A stretch of DNA of 64,000 nt from Mesorhizobium loti (GCA_002356515.1 AP017605.1:5069020-5133019); one strand, 5' to 3'; positions 50,614-60,089 are shown, counted from the stretch's first letter. Program-made: numbers and translations. The notes: generated by a model not told the origin, from the letters alone.

Positions 50614-51417
50614 TTAACCATCCGTCTGCTTCAACTCATCGAGCGTCGGCATCGAGACGATGTGATAGCCGGAATCGACATAGTGGATTTCACCGGTGAC
50701 GCCGGAGGCGAGGTCGGACAGCAAATAAAGCGCCGAGCCGCCGACTTCGTCGATGGTCACTGTACGGCGCAGCGGCGAGTTGCGCTGCTGGTAGGAAAAC
50801 ATGTGGCGGGCGTCCGAAATGCCGGCGCCGGCGAGCGTGCGTACTGGCCCCGCCGAGATGCCGTTCACCCGGATGCCGCGCGGACCGTAGTCGTTGGCAA
50901 GGTAGCGCACGCTGGCCTCGAGGCCGGCCTTGGCGACGCCCATGACATTGTAGTTCGGCATGACGCGGACTGAACCGGCATAGGTCAGCGTGATCATCGA
51001 GCCGCCCTGCGTCATCAGCGGCGTGGCGTTGCGGGCCACTTCCGTGAAGGAGTAGCAGGAGATCACCATGGTGCGGACGAAATTGTCCCGGCTGGTGTCG
51101 GCGTAAAGGCCCTTCAACTCATTCTTGTCGGAAAAGCCGATGGCATGGACGACGAAGTCCAGTCCGCCCCATTCCTTGCCAAGCGTCTCGAACGTGGCGG
51201 CGACCGAAGCGCTGTCCTCGACATCGCAGGGAACGACCAGCGAAGCGCCCAGTCTGTCGGCGAGCGGCTTGACCCGCCGGCCGAAGGCCTCGCCCTGGTA
51301 GGTGAAGGCGAGCTCCGCGCCATGTTCGGACAATTTCTGCGCGATGCCCCAGGCGATCGAATGATCGTTGGCGACACCCATGACAAGCCCGCGCTTGCCC
51401 TTCATCAGTCCGTCCAT
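50614..51417 (-). CDS. fabI: enoyl-[acyl-carrier-protein] reductase (NADH) FabI
   Basis: This 267-residue SDR-type enzyme reduces enoyl-ACP in the last step of fatty-acid elongation. The catalytic Y146 (TYAGS), Y156 and K163 (YNVMGVAKAG) fall at the same numbers as in E. coli FabI. The N-terminal GLVMGVANDHSIAWGIA and C-terminal GVTGEIHYVDSGYHI are typical. ATG 51417 has AAAGGGA upstream; TTG 51426 is less likely. It lies downstream of fabB with a 32-base gap. Confidence 0.96.
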   Translation of the reverse strand: MDGLMKGKRGLVMGVANDHSIAWGIAQKLSEHGAELAFTYQGEAFGRRVKPLADRLGASLVVPCDVEDSASVAATFETLGKEWGGLDFVVHAIGFSDKNELKGLYADTSRDNFVRTMVISCYSFTEVARNATPLMTQGGSMITLTYAGSVRVMPNYNVMGVAKAGLEASVRYLANDYGPRGIRVNGISAGPVRTLAGAGISDARHMFSYQQRNSPLRRTVTIDEVGGSALYLLSDLASGVTGEIHYVDSGYHIVSMPTLDELKQTDG

Positions 51418-51449
51418 GGCTGGCAATCCCTTTAGAAAAAACGCTGGCC

Positions 51450-52670
51450 TTATGCGGAGTAGCGCTGGAAAATGAGCGTCGCGTTGGTGCCACCGAAACC
51501 GAAGGAATTCGACAAAACGGTGTCGATCTTGGCGTTGTCGATGCGCTTGCGCACGATCGGCATGCCCTCGAATTCAGGGTCGAGTGTCTCGATATGGGCG
51601 CTTTCGCCGATGAAGCCGCCTTGCATCATCAGGATCGAATAGATCGATTCCTGCACGCCGGCCGCGCCCAGCGAATGGCCGGTCAGTGATTTGGTTGAGG
51701 TGATGAACGGCATTTTTTCGCCGAACACTTCGCGGATGGCGCCCATTTCCTTGGAATCACCCACCGGTGTCGAGGTGCCATGGGTGTTGATGTAGTCGAC
51801 CGGCGTGGTCACTGTCGCCAGCGCCTGGCGCATGCAGCGGACCGCGCCTTCGCCGGAGGGCGCCACCATGTCGTAGCCGTCCGAGGTCGCGCCGTAGCCG
51901 ACGATCTCGGCGTAGATCTTGGCGCCGCGCGCCTTGGCATGCTCCAGTTCTTCCAGCACCAGAACACCGGCGCCGCCGGCGATGACGAAGCCGTCGCGAT
52001 TGGCGTCATAGGCGCGCGAAGCCGCCGATGCCCGGTCGTTGAACTTGGACGACATGGCGCCCATGGCGTCGAACAGGTCCGACATCGTCCAGTCGAGATC
52101 CTCGTGGCCGCCGGCAAAGACGATATCCTGCTTGCCCCACTGGATCAGCTCGTAGCCATTGCCGATGCAATGCGCCGAGGTCGAGCAGGCCGACGAGATC
52201 GAGTAGTTGACACCGTGGATCTTGAACCAGGTGGCCAAAGTCGCCGAGGCCGTCGACGACATCGCCTTCGGCACGGCGAAGGGGCCGATACGTTTGGGGC
52301 TGCCGTTCTTCAGCGTCGTTTCGGCCGCCTCGACGATGGTGCGGGTGGAGGGGCCGCCCGAGCCCATGACGATGCCGGTGCGTTCATTGGTGACGTCGCT
52401 TTCGCCGAGGCCGGCGTCGGCGATCGCCTGATCCATGGCGACGTGGTTCCAGGCCGCGCCTTGGCTCAGGAAGCGCATCGCACGGCGGTCGATCATGGCG
52501 GAGGGGTCGAGCGTCGGTGCGCCCCAGACCTGGCACCGGAAGCCATGCTCGGCGAAGGAATCGGAAAAGCTGATGCCAGATCTGGCGTCATGCAGCGAGG
52601 TCTGCACCTCGTTGGCATTATTGCCGATCGACGACACGATGCCGAGGCCTGTGACTACGACACGTCTCAT
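51450..52670 (-). CDS. fabB: 3-oxoacyl-[acyl-carrier-protein] synthase I FabB
   Basis: This 406-residue condensing enzyme has the Cys-His-His triad C162 ([11 protein letters not shown]), H297 ([11 protein letters not shown]) and H332 (GHSLGAAG). With fabA next to it, it is FabB, needed for unsaturated fatty acids. ATG 52670 follows GGAAGGAG closely; the in-frame TTG two codons earlier is rejected. Confidence 0.96.
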   Translation of the reverse strand: MRRVVVTGLGIVSSIGNNANEVQTSLHDARSGISFSDSFAEHGFRCQVWGAPTLDPSAMIDRRAMRFLSQGAAWNHVAMDQAIADAGLGESDVTNERTGIVMGSGGPSTRTIVEAAETTLKNGSPKRIGPFAVPKAMSSTASATLATWFKIHGVNYSISSACSTSAHCIGNGYELIQWGKQDIVFAGGHEDLDWTMSDLFDAMGAMSSKFNDRASAASRAYDANRDGFVIAGGAGVLVLEELEHAKARGAKIYAEIVGYGATSDGYDMVAPSGEGAVRCMRQALATVTTPVDYINTHGTSTPVGDSKEMGAIREVFGEKMPFITSTKSLTGHSLGAAGVQESIYSILMMQGGFIGESAHIETLDPEFEGMPIVRKRIDNAKIDTVLSNSFGFGGTNATLIFQRYSA

Positions 52671-52719
52671 TCGCAACTCCTTCCAGGGATGCTGGCCAAT
52701 GGGCAGGCCAAGGCTGCGG

Positions 52720-53235
52720 TCAAGCGACCGCCGACTGCTTGGACAGACCGACCTTCAGGTCCGTCGCCGCATATATGGGCTCGCCATCCGCCTTCATCCA
52801 GCCATCGGCGATGCCCAGAACCAACCGGCCGCGCATCACGCGCTTGAAATCCACGCCATACTCGACCTTCTTGACCGATGGTGTGACCATGCCCTTGAAC
52901 TTGACCTCGCCGGTCGACAGCGCCATTCCCTTGCCGGGCTCGCCGAGCCAGCCGAGATAGAATCCCGTCAACTGCCACAAGGCGTCGAGGCCGAGGCATC
53001 CTGGCATGATCGGATTGCCGATGAAATGACAGGCAAAGAACCACAGGTCCGGCTTGATGTCGAATTCCGCACGGATGAAGCCCTTGTCGAAAGCGCCGCC
53101 GGTCTCGCTGATCTCGGTGATGCGGTCGAACATCAGCATCGGCGGGTAGGGCAGCTGGGCATTGCCCTCTCCGAACAGCTCGCCGCGGGCGCAGGCCAGC
53201 AATTCTTCGTAGTCGTAGCTGGATTTACCCGCCAT
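52720..53235 (-). CDS. fabA: 3-hydroxydecanoyl-[acyl-carrier-protein] dehydratase/isomerase FabA
   Basis: This 171-residue enzyme has active-site H70 ([14 protein letters not shown]) and D84 (CLGLD), at the same numbers as in E. coli. It makes trans-2 and cis-3 decenoyl-ACP, starting unsaturated acid synthesis. ATG 53235 is used: [20 protein letters not shown] matches the family start, and the ATG 15 bases upstream includes the likely ribosome site. fabA is divergent from irr. Confidence 0.96.
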   Translation of the reverse strand: MAGKSSYDYEELLACARGELFGEGNAQLPYPPMLMFDRITEISETGGAFDKGFIRAEFDIKPDLWFFACHFIGNPIMPGCLGLDALWQLTGFYLGWLGEPGKGMALSTGEVKFKGMVTPSVKKVEYGVDFKRVMRGRLVLGIADGWMKADGEPIYAATDLKVGLSKQSAVA

Positions 53236-53477
53236 CAATCTCGTCCCCATATCGTCCGGGCGGTAGCGCGCCCTTGTCGTTGGTGTCCTAACACAATCTG
53301 TTTCGGGCCGGAAACCGGCGTTTGCGCTTAACCCGCAAGTCTGCCCGGGTCAATGCGCGCTATTGATCGCTTTCGGACGACAGAATATATGTCAACAGGG
53401 GTCCGGTTTCGGCAGACGTTCATTTTTTTGCCATTCTGGGCGTGTCTTGAAGCGGGACTGCGAGCTTGGAAGACCAG

Positions 53478-53909
53478 ATGGACCGGGGCTGCCGGAAGGA
53501 AAATGTCGCTGTGGACAAGCGGGTACGTGAAGCCGGCCTGAGGCCGACGCGGCAGCGTATCGCGCTGGCCGACCTGCTTTTCGCCAAGGGCGACCGTCAT
53601 CTCTCAGCCGAGGAACTGCACGAGGAGGCACTGGCCGCCGGCGTGCCGGTATCGCTGGCCACCGTCTACAACGCGCTCCACCAGTTCACCCAGGCGGGAC
53701 TGCTGCGCATCCTCGCCGTCGAGGGCGCCAAGACCTATTTCGACACCAACACCTCCGACCACCACCATTTCTACATCGAAGGCGAAAACCGGATTTTCGA
53801 TATCGAAAGCGGCCCGGTGACCGTCTCCAACCTGCCGGAGCCTCCCGAAGGCATGGAGATCGCCAATGTCGATATCGTGGTAAGGCTGCGCGCCAAGCGC
53901 CAGGAATGA
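53478..53909 (+). CDS. irr: Fur-family iron response regulator Irr
   Basis: This 143-residue regulator (ATG 53478 with GGAAGA upstream; TTG 53466 possible) has the winged-helix REAGLRPTRQRIALADLLFA and SLATVYNALHQF, and the Irr-type His cluster SDHHHFYIE. It lacks an N-terminal Cys-Pro haem-regulatory motif, so it is the rhizobial rather than Bradyrhizobium type. Irr is degraded or inactivated with haem and binds ICE/Irr boxes. The fabA-irr divergent arrangement is common in Rhizobiales. Its target box is at 18368. Confidence 0.94.
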   Translation: MDRGCRKENVAVDKRVREAGLRPTRQRIALADLLFAKGDRHLSAEELHEEALAAGVPVSLATVYNALHQFTQAGLLRILAVEGAKTYFDTNTSDHHHFYIEGENRIFDIESGPVTVSNLPEPPEGMEIANVDIVVRLRAKRQE

Positions 53910-53950
53910 CCGGCCAGACCAGCCCAATCGGCCACGCCAGAATGATCTGC

Positions 53951-53986
53951 CAGGCCCGAATAATCGGTCAGGCCCGAATAATCGGT
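53951..53986. repeat. 18-base direct tandem repeat
   Basis: CAGGCCCGAATAATCGGT occurs twice in tandem (53951-53968 and 53969-53986), followed by a third partial CAGG that forms part of the ribosome site of the next gene. Degenerate relatives lie just upstream. Confidence 0.85.
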
Positions 53987-53991
53987 CAGGG

Positions 53992-54372
53992 ATGAAGCCT
54001 CTCGACCTGATCATCCGGTTCGAATGGGCTGCCGTGGCCGCGGTCGCTGTCGTCTTCTACGCTTCGTCGGGCGTTTCCTGGTGGCTCTTTGCAGTGCTCA
54101 TCCTGGCGCCGGACCTGTCGATGTTCGGCTATCTCGGCGGGCCGCGCATCGGCGCCATTGCCTACAATGCCTTGCACATCCTCATCGTACCGGTGCTGCT
54201 GCTGCTCGTCGGCTACCTGTCCAGTCATGCGGTCGCGATTGCGGTCGCGCTGATCTGGATCGCCCACATCGCCATCGACCGTGCGCTGGGCTATGGCCTG
54301 AAACTGTCAACCGGTTTTCAGGACACCCACCTTGGCCGTATCGGGCGAAAGCGGAACGAGCTCAGTCCTTGA
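53992..54372 (+). CDS. DUF4260 family membrane protein
   Basis: This 126-residue protein has about three to four membrane helices and the DUF4260 signature: APDLSMFGYLGGPRIGAIAYNALH, then LIWIAHIAIDRALGYGLKLS and DTHLGRIG. Function unknown. It starts just after the tandem repeat and its end overlaps the convergent SH3-domain gene by 11 bases. Confidence 0.9.
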   Translation: MKPLDLIIRFEWAAVAAVAVVFYASSGVSWWLFAVLILAPDLSMFGYLGGPRIGAIAYNALHILIVPVLLLLVGYLSSHAVAIAVALIWIAHIAIDRALGYGLKLSTGFQDTHLGRIGRKRNELSP

Positions 54373-54922
54373 CCCGCTCGCCGGGATAGGCGCCCCAGAC
54401 CGCCGCCTGGGCGAGCCAGCCGGTATGGCCGTCAAGCGTCATTTCGCACCACTGGCCATCGCAGGACTTGATCGTGCCCATGACGCCGGGCTCGACGATC
54501 GCCACCACACGGGCGTCCTTGTCGGGACTTTTCATAAGATTGATCTGCGCGCCCTTGCCGCGCTGCCAGGGCGCGACGATCGCGGTGCGCCGGCCCGACA
54601 GCAGCGACTGGTTGATCCAGCCCTCGGAACCGTCGGCATCGCGCACGCGACGCCAGGTATCGAATTCCTGGATGATCTCCATCGGCAGGCCGGCCTTCAG
54701 ATACATCCAGTCGACCGAGTAGTTGGCGCCGGGGCCGACGCGAGAATTGACGCGGCCGGACTTCAGGCTGACGAATCGCGGCAGCGGCAGGCCGCTCGGC
54801 CCGAGCGTGACGGCGCTCTGGGCGGGTGCGGCCGCGCTCTGCGCCACGGCAAGCGGGGAATAGAGGAGAGCGCCGAGCAATGCTGCGCTGAGGGCCAGGC
54901 GAAGCGACGCGAAACCAGACAC
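54362..54922 (-). CDS. exported SH3-domain protein
   Basis: This 186-residue protein has a signal peptide ending SPLAVAQ and two bacterial SH3-like units (RVNSRVGPGANYSVDWMYL, INLMKSPDKDARVVAIVEPG and GTIKSCDGQWCEMTLDGHTG). Such proteins bind peptidoglycan or take part in envelope stress. It is convergent with the DUF4260 gene. Confidence 0.9.
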   Translation of the reverse strand: MSGFASLRLALSAALLGALLYSPLAVAQSAAAPAQSAVTLGPSGLPLPRFVSLKSGRVNSRVGPGANYSVDWMYLKAGLPMEIIQEFDTWRRVRDADGSEGWINQSLLSGRRTAIVAPWQRGKGAQINLMKSPDKDARVVAIVEPGVMGTIKSCDGQWCEMTLDGHTGWLAQAAVWGAYPGERVKD

Positions 54923-55070
54923 TTTCGTTCCTTTCGGCGCTTGCCTCTCGGCCTCGGCGCCCCTTTTTCTTTGTCTTCGGCGGCACCGCTTGTTACATGG
55001 GTAAATCGGCTACCGCGACCGGCTTTCAGTTTCGCCGGTCTTGGTTAAAGAGGTCTCAACGAGGGAAACA

Positions 55071-56072
55071 ATGGCAGGCAAAAAGAAGCCTCTCGTGGTC
55101 ATCACGCGAAAGCTGCCCGACCCGGTCGAGACCCGCATGCGTGAGCTGTTCGACGCCAGGCTGAATGTCGAGGACCGGCCGATGACGCAGCCGGAACTGG
55201 TTGCGGCGGTCAAGGAAGCCGACGTGCTTGTGCCGACGGTGACCGATCACATCGACGCGGCGCTGATCGCCCAGGCCGGCGAGAACCTCAAGCTGATCGC
55301 CAATTTCGGCAACGGTGTCGACAAGATCGACGTGACGGCGGCGGCCAAGAAGGGCATCACCGTCACCAACACGCCCAATGTGCTGACCGAAGACACTGCC
55401 GACATGACCATGGCGCTGATGCTCGCGGTGCCGCGACGCCTGGCGGAAGGCGCCAATGTGCTGACCGGCGACAAGAAATGGGCCGGCTGGTCGCCGACCT
55501 GGATGCTCGGCCGGCGCATCTGGGGCAAGCGGCTCGGCATTGTCGGCATGGGCCGTATCGGCACCGCCGTTGCCAGGCGGGCCAAGGCCTTCGGCCTTTC
55601 CATCCACTACCACAACCGCCACCGCGTATTGCCGGCGGTCGAGGACGAACTGGAGGCGACCTATTGGGAGAGCCTTGACCAGATGCTGGCCCGCATGGAC
55701 ATCATCTCGGTCAATTGTCCGTCGACGCCGGCGACCTTTCATCTCCTGTCGGCGCGGCGGTTGGCGCTGCTGCAGCCCACGGCCTACATCGTCAACACCG
55801 CGCGCGGCGACATCATCGACGAGGATGCGCTGGTCAAGCTGGTCCAGGACGGCAAGCTCGCCGGCGCCGGCCTCGACGTCTACGAGCATGAGCCGGCGCT
55901 CAATGCCAAGCTGCTCAAGCTCGCCGCCAGAAACAAGGTCGTGCTTTTGCCGCATATGGGCTCGGCGACGCTCGAGGGCCGCATCGATATGGGCGAGAAG
56001 GTCATCATCAACATCCGGGCCTTCGTTGACGGTCACCGTCCCCCGGATCGTGTGCTACCGCTCAGAACGTGA
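55071..56072 (+). CDS. D-isomer 2-hydroxyacid dehydrogenase (D-glycerate/glyoxylate type)
   Basis: This 333-residue enzyme has the NAD-binding GIVGMGRIGTAVARRAKAFG and the catalytic Arg-Glu-His residues in NTARGDIIDE, LDVYEHEP and LLPHMGSATLEGR. D-glycerate dehydrogenase or hydroxypyruvate/glyoxylate reductase are likely activities. ATG 55071 follows GAGGGAAACA. It is divergent from the SH3 gene. Confidence 0.92.
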   Translation: MAGKKKPLVVITRKLPDPVETRMRELFDARLNVEDRPMTQPELVAAVKEADVLVPTVTDHIDAALIAQAGENLKLIANFGNGVDKIDVTAAAKKGITVTNTPNVLTEDTADMTMALMLAVPRRLAEGANVLTGDKKWAGWSPTWMLGRRIWGKRLGIVGMGRIGTAVARRAKAFGLSIHYHNRHRVLPAVEDELEATYWESLDQMLARMDIISVNCPSTPATFHLLSARRLALLQPTAYIVNTARGDIIDEDALVKLVQDGKLAGAGLDVYEHEPALNAKLLKLAARNKVVLLPHMGSATLEGRIDMGEKVIINIRAFVDGHRPPDRVLPLRT

Positions 56073-56110
56073 TGTTATCGGCGCTCATCGTCCTTTAAGT
56101 AAGTAAAAAC

Positions 56111-56599
56111 TCACGAAAGCACCTTGCGCATGGTGATCGAGGTCGGCCTGGCGTAGCCTTCATGCGCCGTCCGGCCGGTCTCGTGAAAGCCGAGGCGGGC
56201 AAAGGCGGCGTGATTGGCGGTGAGCTCGATCCGCGTCTGCAGCTCCAGCGCTGCCTTGCCGCGGTCGAGCGCAAGAATCTCGATCGCCCGCATCAGTCGC
56301 CGGCCGATGCCTTGCCCCTGGCAGTCCGGGGCGACGGCGAGCTTGCCGACATAAAAGTCGTCGGCCCTCTCAAGAGCAAAGACGCAACCGACGATCCTGT
56401 CGCCGTCGAGCGCCACGAAACCGGTCTCCTGTCGTGCCTTGTCGCGCAGTGTGTCGACGGTGAGCAGGTGGGCCGAGGACGGCGGGTCGATGATCCCGTC
56501 CATGAAGGCGAAGGCACGCATGATCAAGGCAAGCACCTCGTCCCAGCGGCTGAAATCGGCCGCAATGCGGTCGATGGAAAGGGGTACGGTCCGCTCCAA
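56111..56599 (-). CDS. GNAT family N-acetyltransferase
   Basis: This 162-residue protein has the GNAT core: YVGKLAVAPDCQGQGIGRRL (Q/RxxGxG/A) and ANHAAFARLGFHETGRTAH. The start is TTG 56599, two bases after the TGA of the preceding gene, which suggests translational coupling. The acceptor is unknown. Confidence 0.87.
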   Translation of the reverse strand: MERTVPLSIDRIAADFSRWDEVLALIMRAFAFMDGIIDPPSSAHLLTVDTLRDKARQETGFVALDGDRIVGCVFALERADDFYVGKLAVAPDCQGQGIGRRLMRAIEILALDRGKAALELQTRIELTANHAAFARLGFHETGRTAHEGYARPTSITMRKVLS

Positions 56600-56601
56600 G
56601 A

Positions 56602-57354
56602 TCAGCGCCTGGCGTAGCGGATCGTTTCGAAGCGCGCGGCGAGCGCATCGTAGAGCAGCAGTCGGCCGACCAGCGGCTCGCCGATGCCGGTGATCAGTTT
56701 GATCGCCTCCATCGCCTGCAGCGTGCCGATGACGCCGGTCAGCGCGCCAAGCACCCCGGCCTCGGCGCAGGATGGCACCAGGCCAGGCGGTGGGGCTTCG
56801 GGAAAGAGATCGCGATAGCCAGGGTTCGGCTTGCCATCCCTGCCGTCCTCGAAAGGCTTCAGCACCGTCACCGAACCGTCGAAGCGGCCGACGGCGGCAT
56901 GCACCAGCGGTTTGCGCTCGTTCGCACAGGCATCGGCCACCGTATAACGGGTCTCGAAATTGTCGGACCCGTCGACGGTGATGTCATAGCCGGCGATCAG
57001 GGCAGGGGCGTTGTCCGTGTTCAGCCGGACTGTGTGCGTCTCGACCGCCGTGTTGGGATTAATGCGGGTGATTGCCGCCTTGGCGCTGTCGGTTTTCAGC
57101 ATGCCGACCGTATCGGTGCCGTGGATGACCTGGCGCTGCAAATTGGAGAGCGACACGGTGTCGTCGTCGACGATGCCAAGCGTGCCGACGCCGGCCGCCG
57201 CAAGATATTCGAGCACCGGCGCGCCCAGGCCGCCGGCGCCGATCACCAGGACCCGCGCTTGCTTGAGCTTCTGCTGGCCCGCGCCGCCGACCTCGGGCAG
57301 CACGATGTGGCGGGCATAGCGTTCGATCTCGTCAGCGGTGAGCGCGGTGGTCAT
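56602..57354 (-). CDS. moeB: ThiF/MoeB/HesA family adenylyltransferase
   Basis: This 250-residue E1-like enzyme has the ATP site VLVIGAGGLGAPVLEYLAAAG, the Asp-rich FDITVDGSDNFETRYTV-type region and PSCAEAGVLGALTGVIGTLQ. MoeB activates MoaD, ThiF activates ThiS; neither partner is near. The protein has one CxxxAGV motif but no clear CxxC zinc ligand pair and no C-terminal rhodanese, so exact assignment is not certain. ATG 57354 is used. Confidence 0.88.
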   Translation of the reverse strand: MTTALTADEIERYARHIVLPEVGGAGQQKLKQARVLVIGAGGLGAPVLEYLAAAGVGTLGIVDDDTVSLSNLQRQVIHGTDTVGMLKTDSAKAAITRINPNTAVETHTVRLNTDNAPALIAGYDITVDGSDNFETRYTVADACANERKPLVHAAVGRFDGSVTVLKPFEDGRDGKPNPGYRDLFPEAPPPGLVPSCAEAGVLGALTGVIGTLQAMEAIKLITGIGEPLVGRLLLYDALAARFETIRYARR

Positions 57355-57385
57355 GTCAGCAGCATATAGCGGCTGAAAAACCTTG

Positions 57386-58525
57386 TCAGGCGTCTTCGGT
57401 TGGCCCAACCGTGCCGTGGTCGACGGTCAGGAATTGCGCACGCCCCTTGAGGCTGGAAAACAGCGCCGCATCGGTCCCCGTCATGAACGCCTGACAGTTC
57501 AATTCCTCCAGGATCGAAAACAGTGCTGCCCGCCGCCCACCGTCGAGATGGGCGGCGATTTCGTCGAGCAGCAGGATCGGTGTCATACCCGACATCTCGC
57601 CGGTCAGCCGGGCATGCGACAGGACGATGCCGACCAGCAGCGCCTTCTGCTCGCCGGTCGAGCAAAGCTCGGCTGGCATCGCCTTGGGCCGGTGCCTGAC
57701 CAGGAGATCGGAACGGTGCGGGCCTTCGAGTGTTCGTCCCGCGGCGCGATCGCGATCGCGGCCACCAGCAAGCGCCCGGCGGAACCGCTCCTCGACGTCG
57801 ACCGCCGGCGCGGTGGAAACCTCGGCTTCCAGATCGCCCGAAAGGCTGATGTCGGCCTGCGGGAACGGTCCCGTGTCGGGCAGCCTGTCGATCATGGCGG
57901 CGAGCAGGCGCACCAGTTCGGCGCGCGCCGCCGCAATGGCGACGCCGGTTTCGGCCATCTGAGTCTCGATCGCCTCGAACCAGCGATCATCCCGCGAGCC
58001 CTCGGTAAGCAGACGATTACGGCCGCGCATCGCCTTTTCGTAATCGAGAGCGCGCTGGCCGTGGCCCGGATCGATCGCCAGCACCAGCCGGTCGAGAAAG
58101 CGCCGGCGGTCCGCGGCCGGTCCGGTGAACAGCGCATCCATGGCCGGCGTCAGCCACACGACGCGCAGCCATTCCAGCATCTCCTCGGCCGAGCGGGCAG
58201 TCGCGCCATTGATGCGAACCCGCCGCCCGCCTTCGCCCTCGCCAACCGAAATCCCCGTGCCGATCTCGATCTGGCCGTCGGGTCCGTCGAGCCGGGCGTG
58301 CAGCGCAAAGCCGCCGTCGCCGCCCTCGCGCGCGACATCGGCGTAAGGGGCACGGCGCAGGCCGCGCCCGGGCGTCAGAAAAGAAATCGCTTCGAGGAGA
58401 TTGGTCTTGCCCGCGCCGTTGTCGCCGGAAAACACCACGGCGCCCGGGGCGAGATCGATCGCCAGCGTCGCATAATTGCGGAAATTAGTAAGTGTAAGCT
58501 TACTTATATGGGTTTGTCCGGGCAA
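57386..58525 (-). CDS. recF: DNA replication and repair protein RecF
   Basis: This 379-residue SMC-like ATPase starts at TTG 58525. It has Walker A GDNGAGKTNLLEAI, signature STGEQKALLVGIVLSHA and Walker B ILLLDEIAAHLD. RecF marks gapped DNA for RecOR. It follows dnaN after 84 bases, the usual dnaA-dnaN-recF order. The codons after the start include AGTAAGCTTACACTTACT, a small inverted repeat inside the gene. Confidence 0.94.
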   Translation of the reverse strand: MPGQTHISKLTLTNFRNYATLAIDLAPGAVVFSGDNGAGKTNLLEAISFLTPGRGLRRAPYADVAREGGDGGFALHARLDGPDGQIEIGTGISVGEGEGGRRVRINGATARSAEEMLEWLRVVWLTPAMDALFTGPAADRRRFLDRLVLAIDPGHGQRALDYEKAMRGRNRLLTEGSRDDRWFEAIETQMAETGVAIAAARAELVRLLAAMIDRLPDTGPFPQADISLSGDLEAEVSTAPAVDVEERFRRALAGGRDRDRAAGRTLEGPHRSDLLVRHRPKAMPAELCSTGEQKALLVGIVLSHARLTGEMSGMTPILLLDEIAAHLDGGRRAALFSILEELNCQAFMTGTDAALFSSLKGRAQFLTVDHGTVGPTEDA

Positions 58526-58609
58526 CCGCTATCCGCCTGTAGAAGTCGCCGCAACCATTGTACTTGCTACCGGTCCCGTCGCAGAGCCGGATCGACGATG
58601 CAGCGCCGG

Positions 58610-59728
58610 CTACACCCGCATCGGCATCAGCACGTAAAGTGCGGTCTCGTCGGCCATGTCGTGGATCAGCGTCGGCGAACCGGCATCGGCCAGCATGAAT
58701 TTGGCTTCCGTTCCGGTCAACTGAGCGGCGACGTCGAGCAGATATTTGGCGTTGAAGCCGATCTCGATCGGGTCGGACGAATAGTCGGCGGCCAGTTCTT
58801 CGGTGGCGCTGCCTGAATCCGGATTGTTGACCGCAAGCGTCACCTGGCCTTCGCTGATCGAAAGCTTCACCGCACGGCCGCGTTCGGAGGAAATGGTCGA
58901 GACGCGATCGACCGCCGCGGCAAAGCTCTGGCGGTCGAGGATCAGCTTCTTGTCATTGCCGGTCGGAATGACCCGTTGATAATCCGGGAAGGTGCCGTCG
59001 ATCAGCTTCGAGGTCAGGACCACGCTGCCGATGGTGAAGCGGATCTTGGTGTCGGACAGTTCGGTGGTCACGGCGACATCCGGATCATCGACCAGCTTCT
59101 GCAACTCGCTCACTGTCTTGCGCGGGATGATGATGCCCGGCATGCCCTCGGAACCCGCCGGCGCGTCGATTTCGGCCCGCGCCAGGCGGTGGCCGTCGGT
59201 GGCCACCGAGCGCAGCTTCAGCTTGCCGCCGACCTCATGCGTGTGCAGGTAGATGCCGTTGAGATAATAGCGCGTCTCCTCGGTGGAAATGGCGAACTGC
59301 GTCTTCTCGATCAGCCCCTTCAAGGCAACCGAGTCGAGCCGGAAGATATGCGAGAAGGATCCGGCCGAAAGCTCGGGAAAGTCGGATTGCGGCAGGCACT
59401 GCAGGCGGAAGCTCGAGCGGCCCGACGTCACCGTCATGGCGTTGCCGTCCTCATCCGTCTTCAGCATCACCTCGGCGCCGTCCGAGAGCTTGCGCACGAT
59501 GTCGTAGAGCAAATGCGCCGGAACCGTCGTCGCCCCGCCGCGCTCGACCTTGGCGGGCGTCGCCTCCGTCACCTCCAGATCGAGGTCGGTCGCCTTCATT
59601 TCAAGGCTGGCGCCCTCGGCGCTGAGCAGCACGTTGGACAGGATCGGTATCGTGTTGCGCCGTTCGACCACACGGTGGACGTGGTTGAGCGACTTCAGGA
59701 GATTTGACCGTTCCAGGATAACACGCAT
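58610..59728 (-). CDS. dnaN: DNA polymerase III subunit beta (sliding clamp)
   Basis: This 372-residue clamp has the three-domain layout: MRVILERSNLLKSLNHVHRV, the HLLYDIVRKLSDGAEV region, the GIYLHTHEVGGKLKLRSVAT block, and C-terminal ALYVLMPMRV. It tethers the replicase and other enzymes to DNA. It lies between dnaA and recF. Confidence 0.97.
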   Translation of the reverse strand: MRVILERSNLLKSLNHVHRVVERRNTIPILSNVLLSAEGASLEMKATDLDLEVTEATPAKVERGGATTVPAHLLYDIVRKLSDGAEVMLKTDEDGNAMTVTSGRSSFRLQCLPQSDFPELSAGSFSHIFRLDSVALKGLIEKTQFAISTEETRYYLNGIYLHTHEVGGKLKLRSVATDGHRLARAEIDAPAGSEGMPGIIIPRKTVSELQKLVDDPDVAVTTELSDTKIRFTIGSVVLTSKLIDGTFPDYQRVIPTGNDKKLILDRQSFAAAVDRVSTISSERGRAVKLSISEGQVTLAVNNPDSGSATEELAADYSSDPIEIGFNAKYLLDVAAQLTGTEAKFMLADAGSPTLIHDMADETALYVLMPMRV

Positions 59729-59840
59729 GACGAAACAGGCTCGCTTGAAAGGATGAGCGGGTCTCCGGCTGGCGGCGCCCCGCGAAAGGTCTGAACAGGC
59801 TCAGAATCTGCGTAAACTGACAGGAAAAAGCCAGCAAACG

Positions 59841-59878
59841 CAAGCCCGCGCCACCGGTTCCGGCCGGCTGCGCGGGCT
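59841..59878 (-). terminator. ten-base inverted repeat upstream of dnaN
   Basis: AAGCCCGCGC (59841-59850) and GCGCGGGCTT (59869-59878) form a perfect ten-pair stem with an 18-base GC-rich loop, flanked by A and T runs on only one side. It may be a terminator or an mRNA leader structure of dnaN. Confidence 0.5.
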
Positions 59879-59958
59879 TTCTGGGGATAAAGGCCGAGAA
59901 GACCGCCAGCCGATGTGCTGAATCCGGAATCCGGATCGTCGCCGAGCTCTGTCTTGAC

Positions 59959-60002
59959 GCAACTCCGGACGGAAAACCGTTTCCCACTTTTCCTGGAATT
60001 GC
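59959..60002. repeat. intergenic palindrome, type C copy 3
   Basis: The arms GCAACTCC and GGAATTGC, slightly diverged, surround GGAAAACCGTTTCCCACTTTTCC. The core runs in reverse orientation to copy 1 and ends the dnaA-dnaN gap. Confidence 0.72.
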
Positions 60003-60030
60003 CCTAAGCCGCGAACCCATTTCGAGCTCA

Positions 60031-60089
60031 CGGCTGGACAGGCAAGCCGTTGAATTCCAGCGCAGTTCTGGCTTGCCTGTCCTGAGCCG
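60031..60089 (-). terminator. dnaA 3' hairpin
   Basis: GGACAGGCAAGCC (60036-60048) and GGCTTGCCTGTCC (60070-60082) are a perfect 13-base inverted repeat, extended by CGGCT/AGCCG after a small bulge. It sits directly after the dnaA stop, so it should form at the dnaA mRNA end. No T run follows on the minus strand. Confidence 0.65.

Noticed and set aside
57383..58816. 477-residue plus-strand frame
   Set aside because: Antisense to recF.
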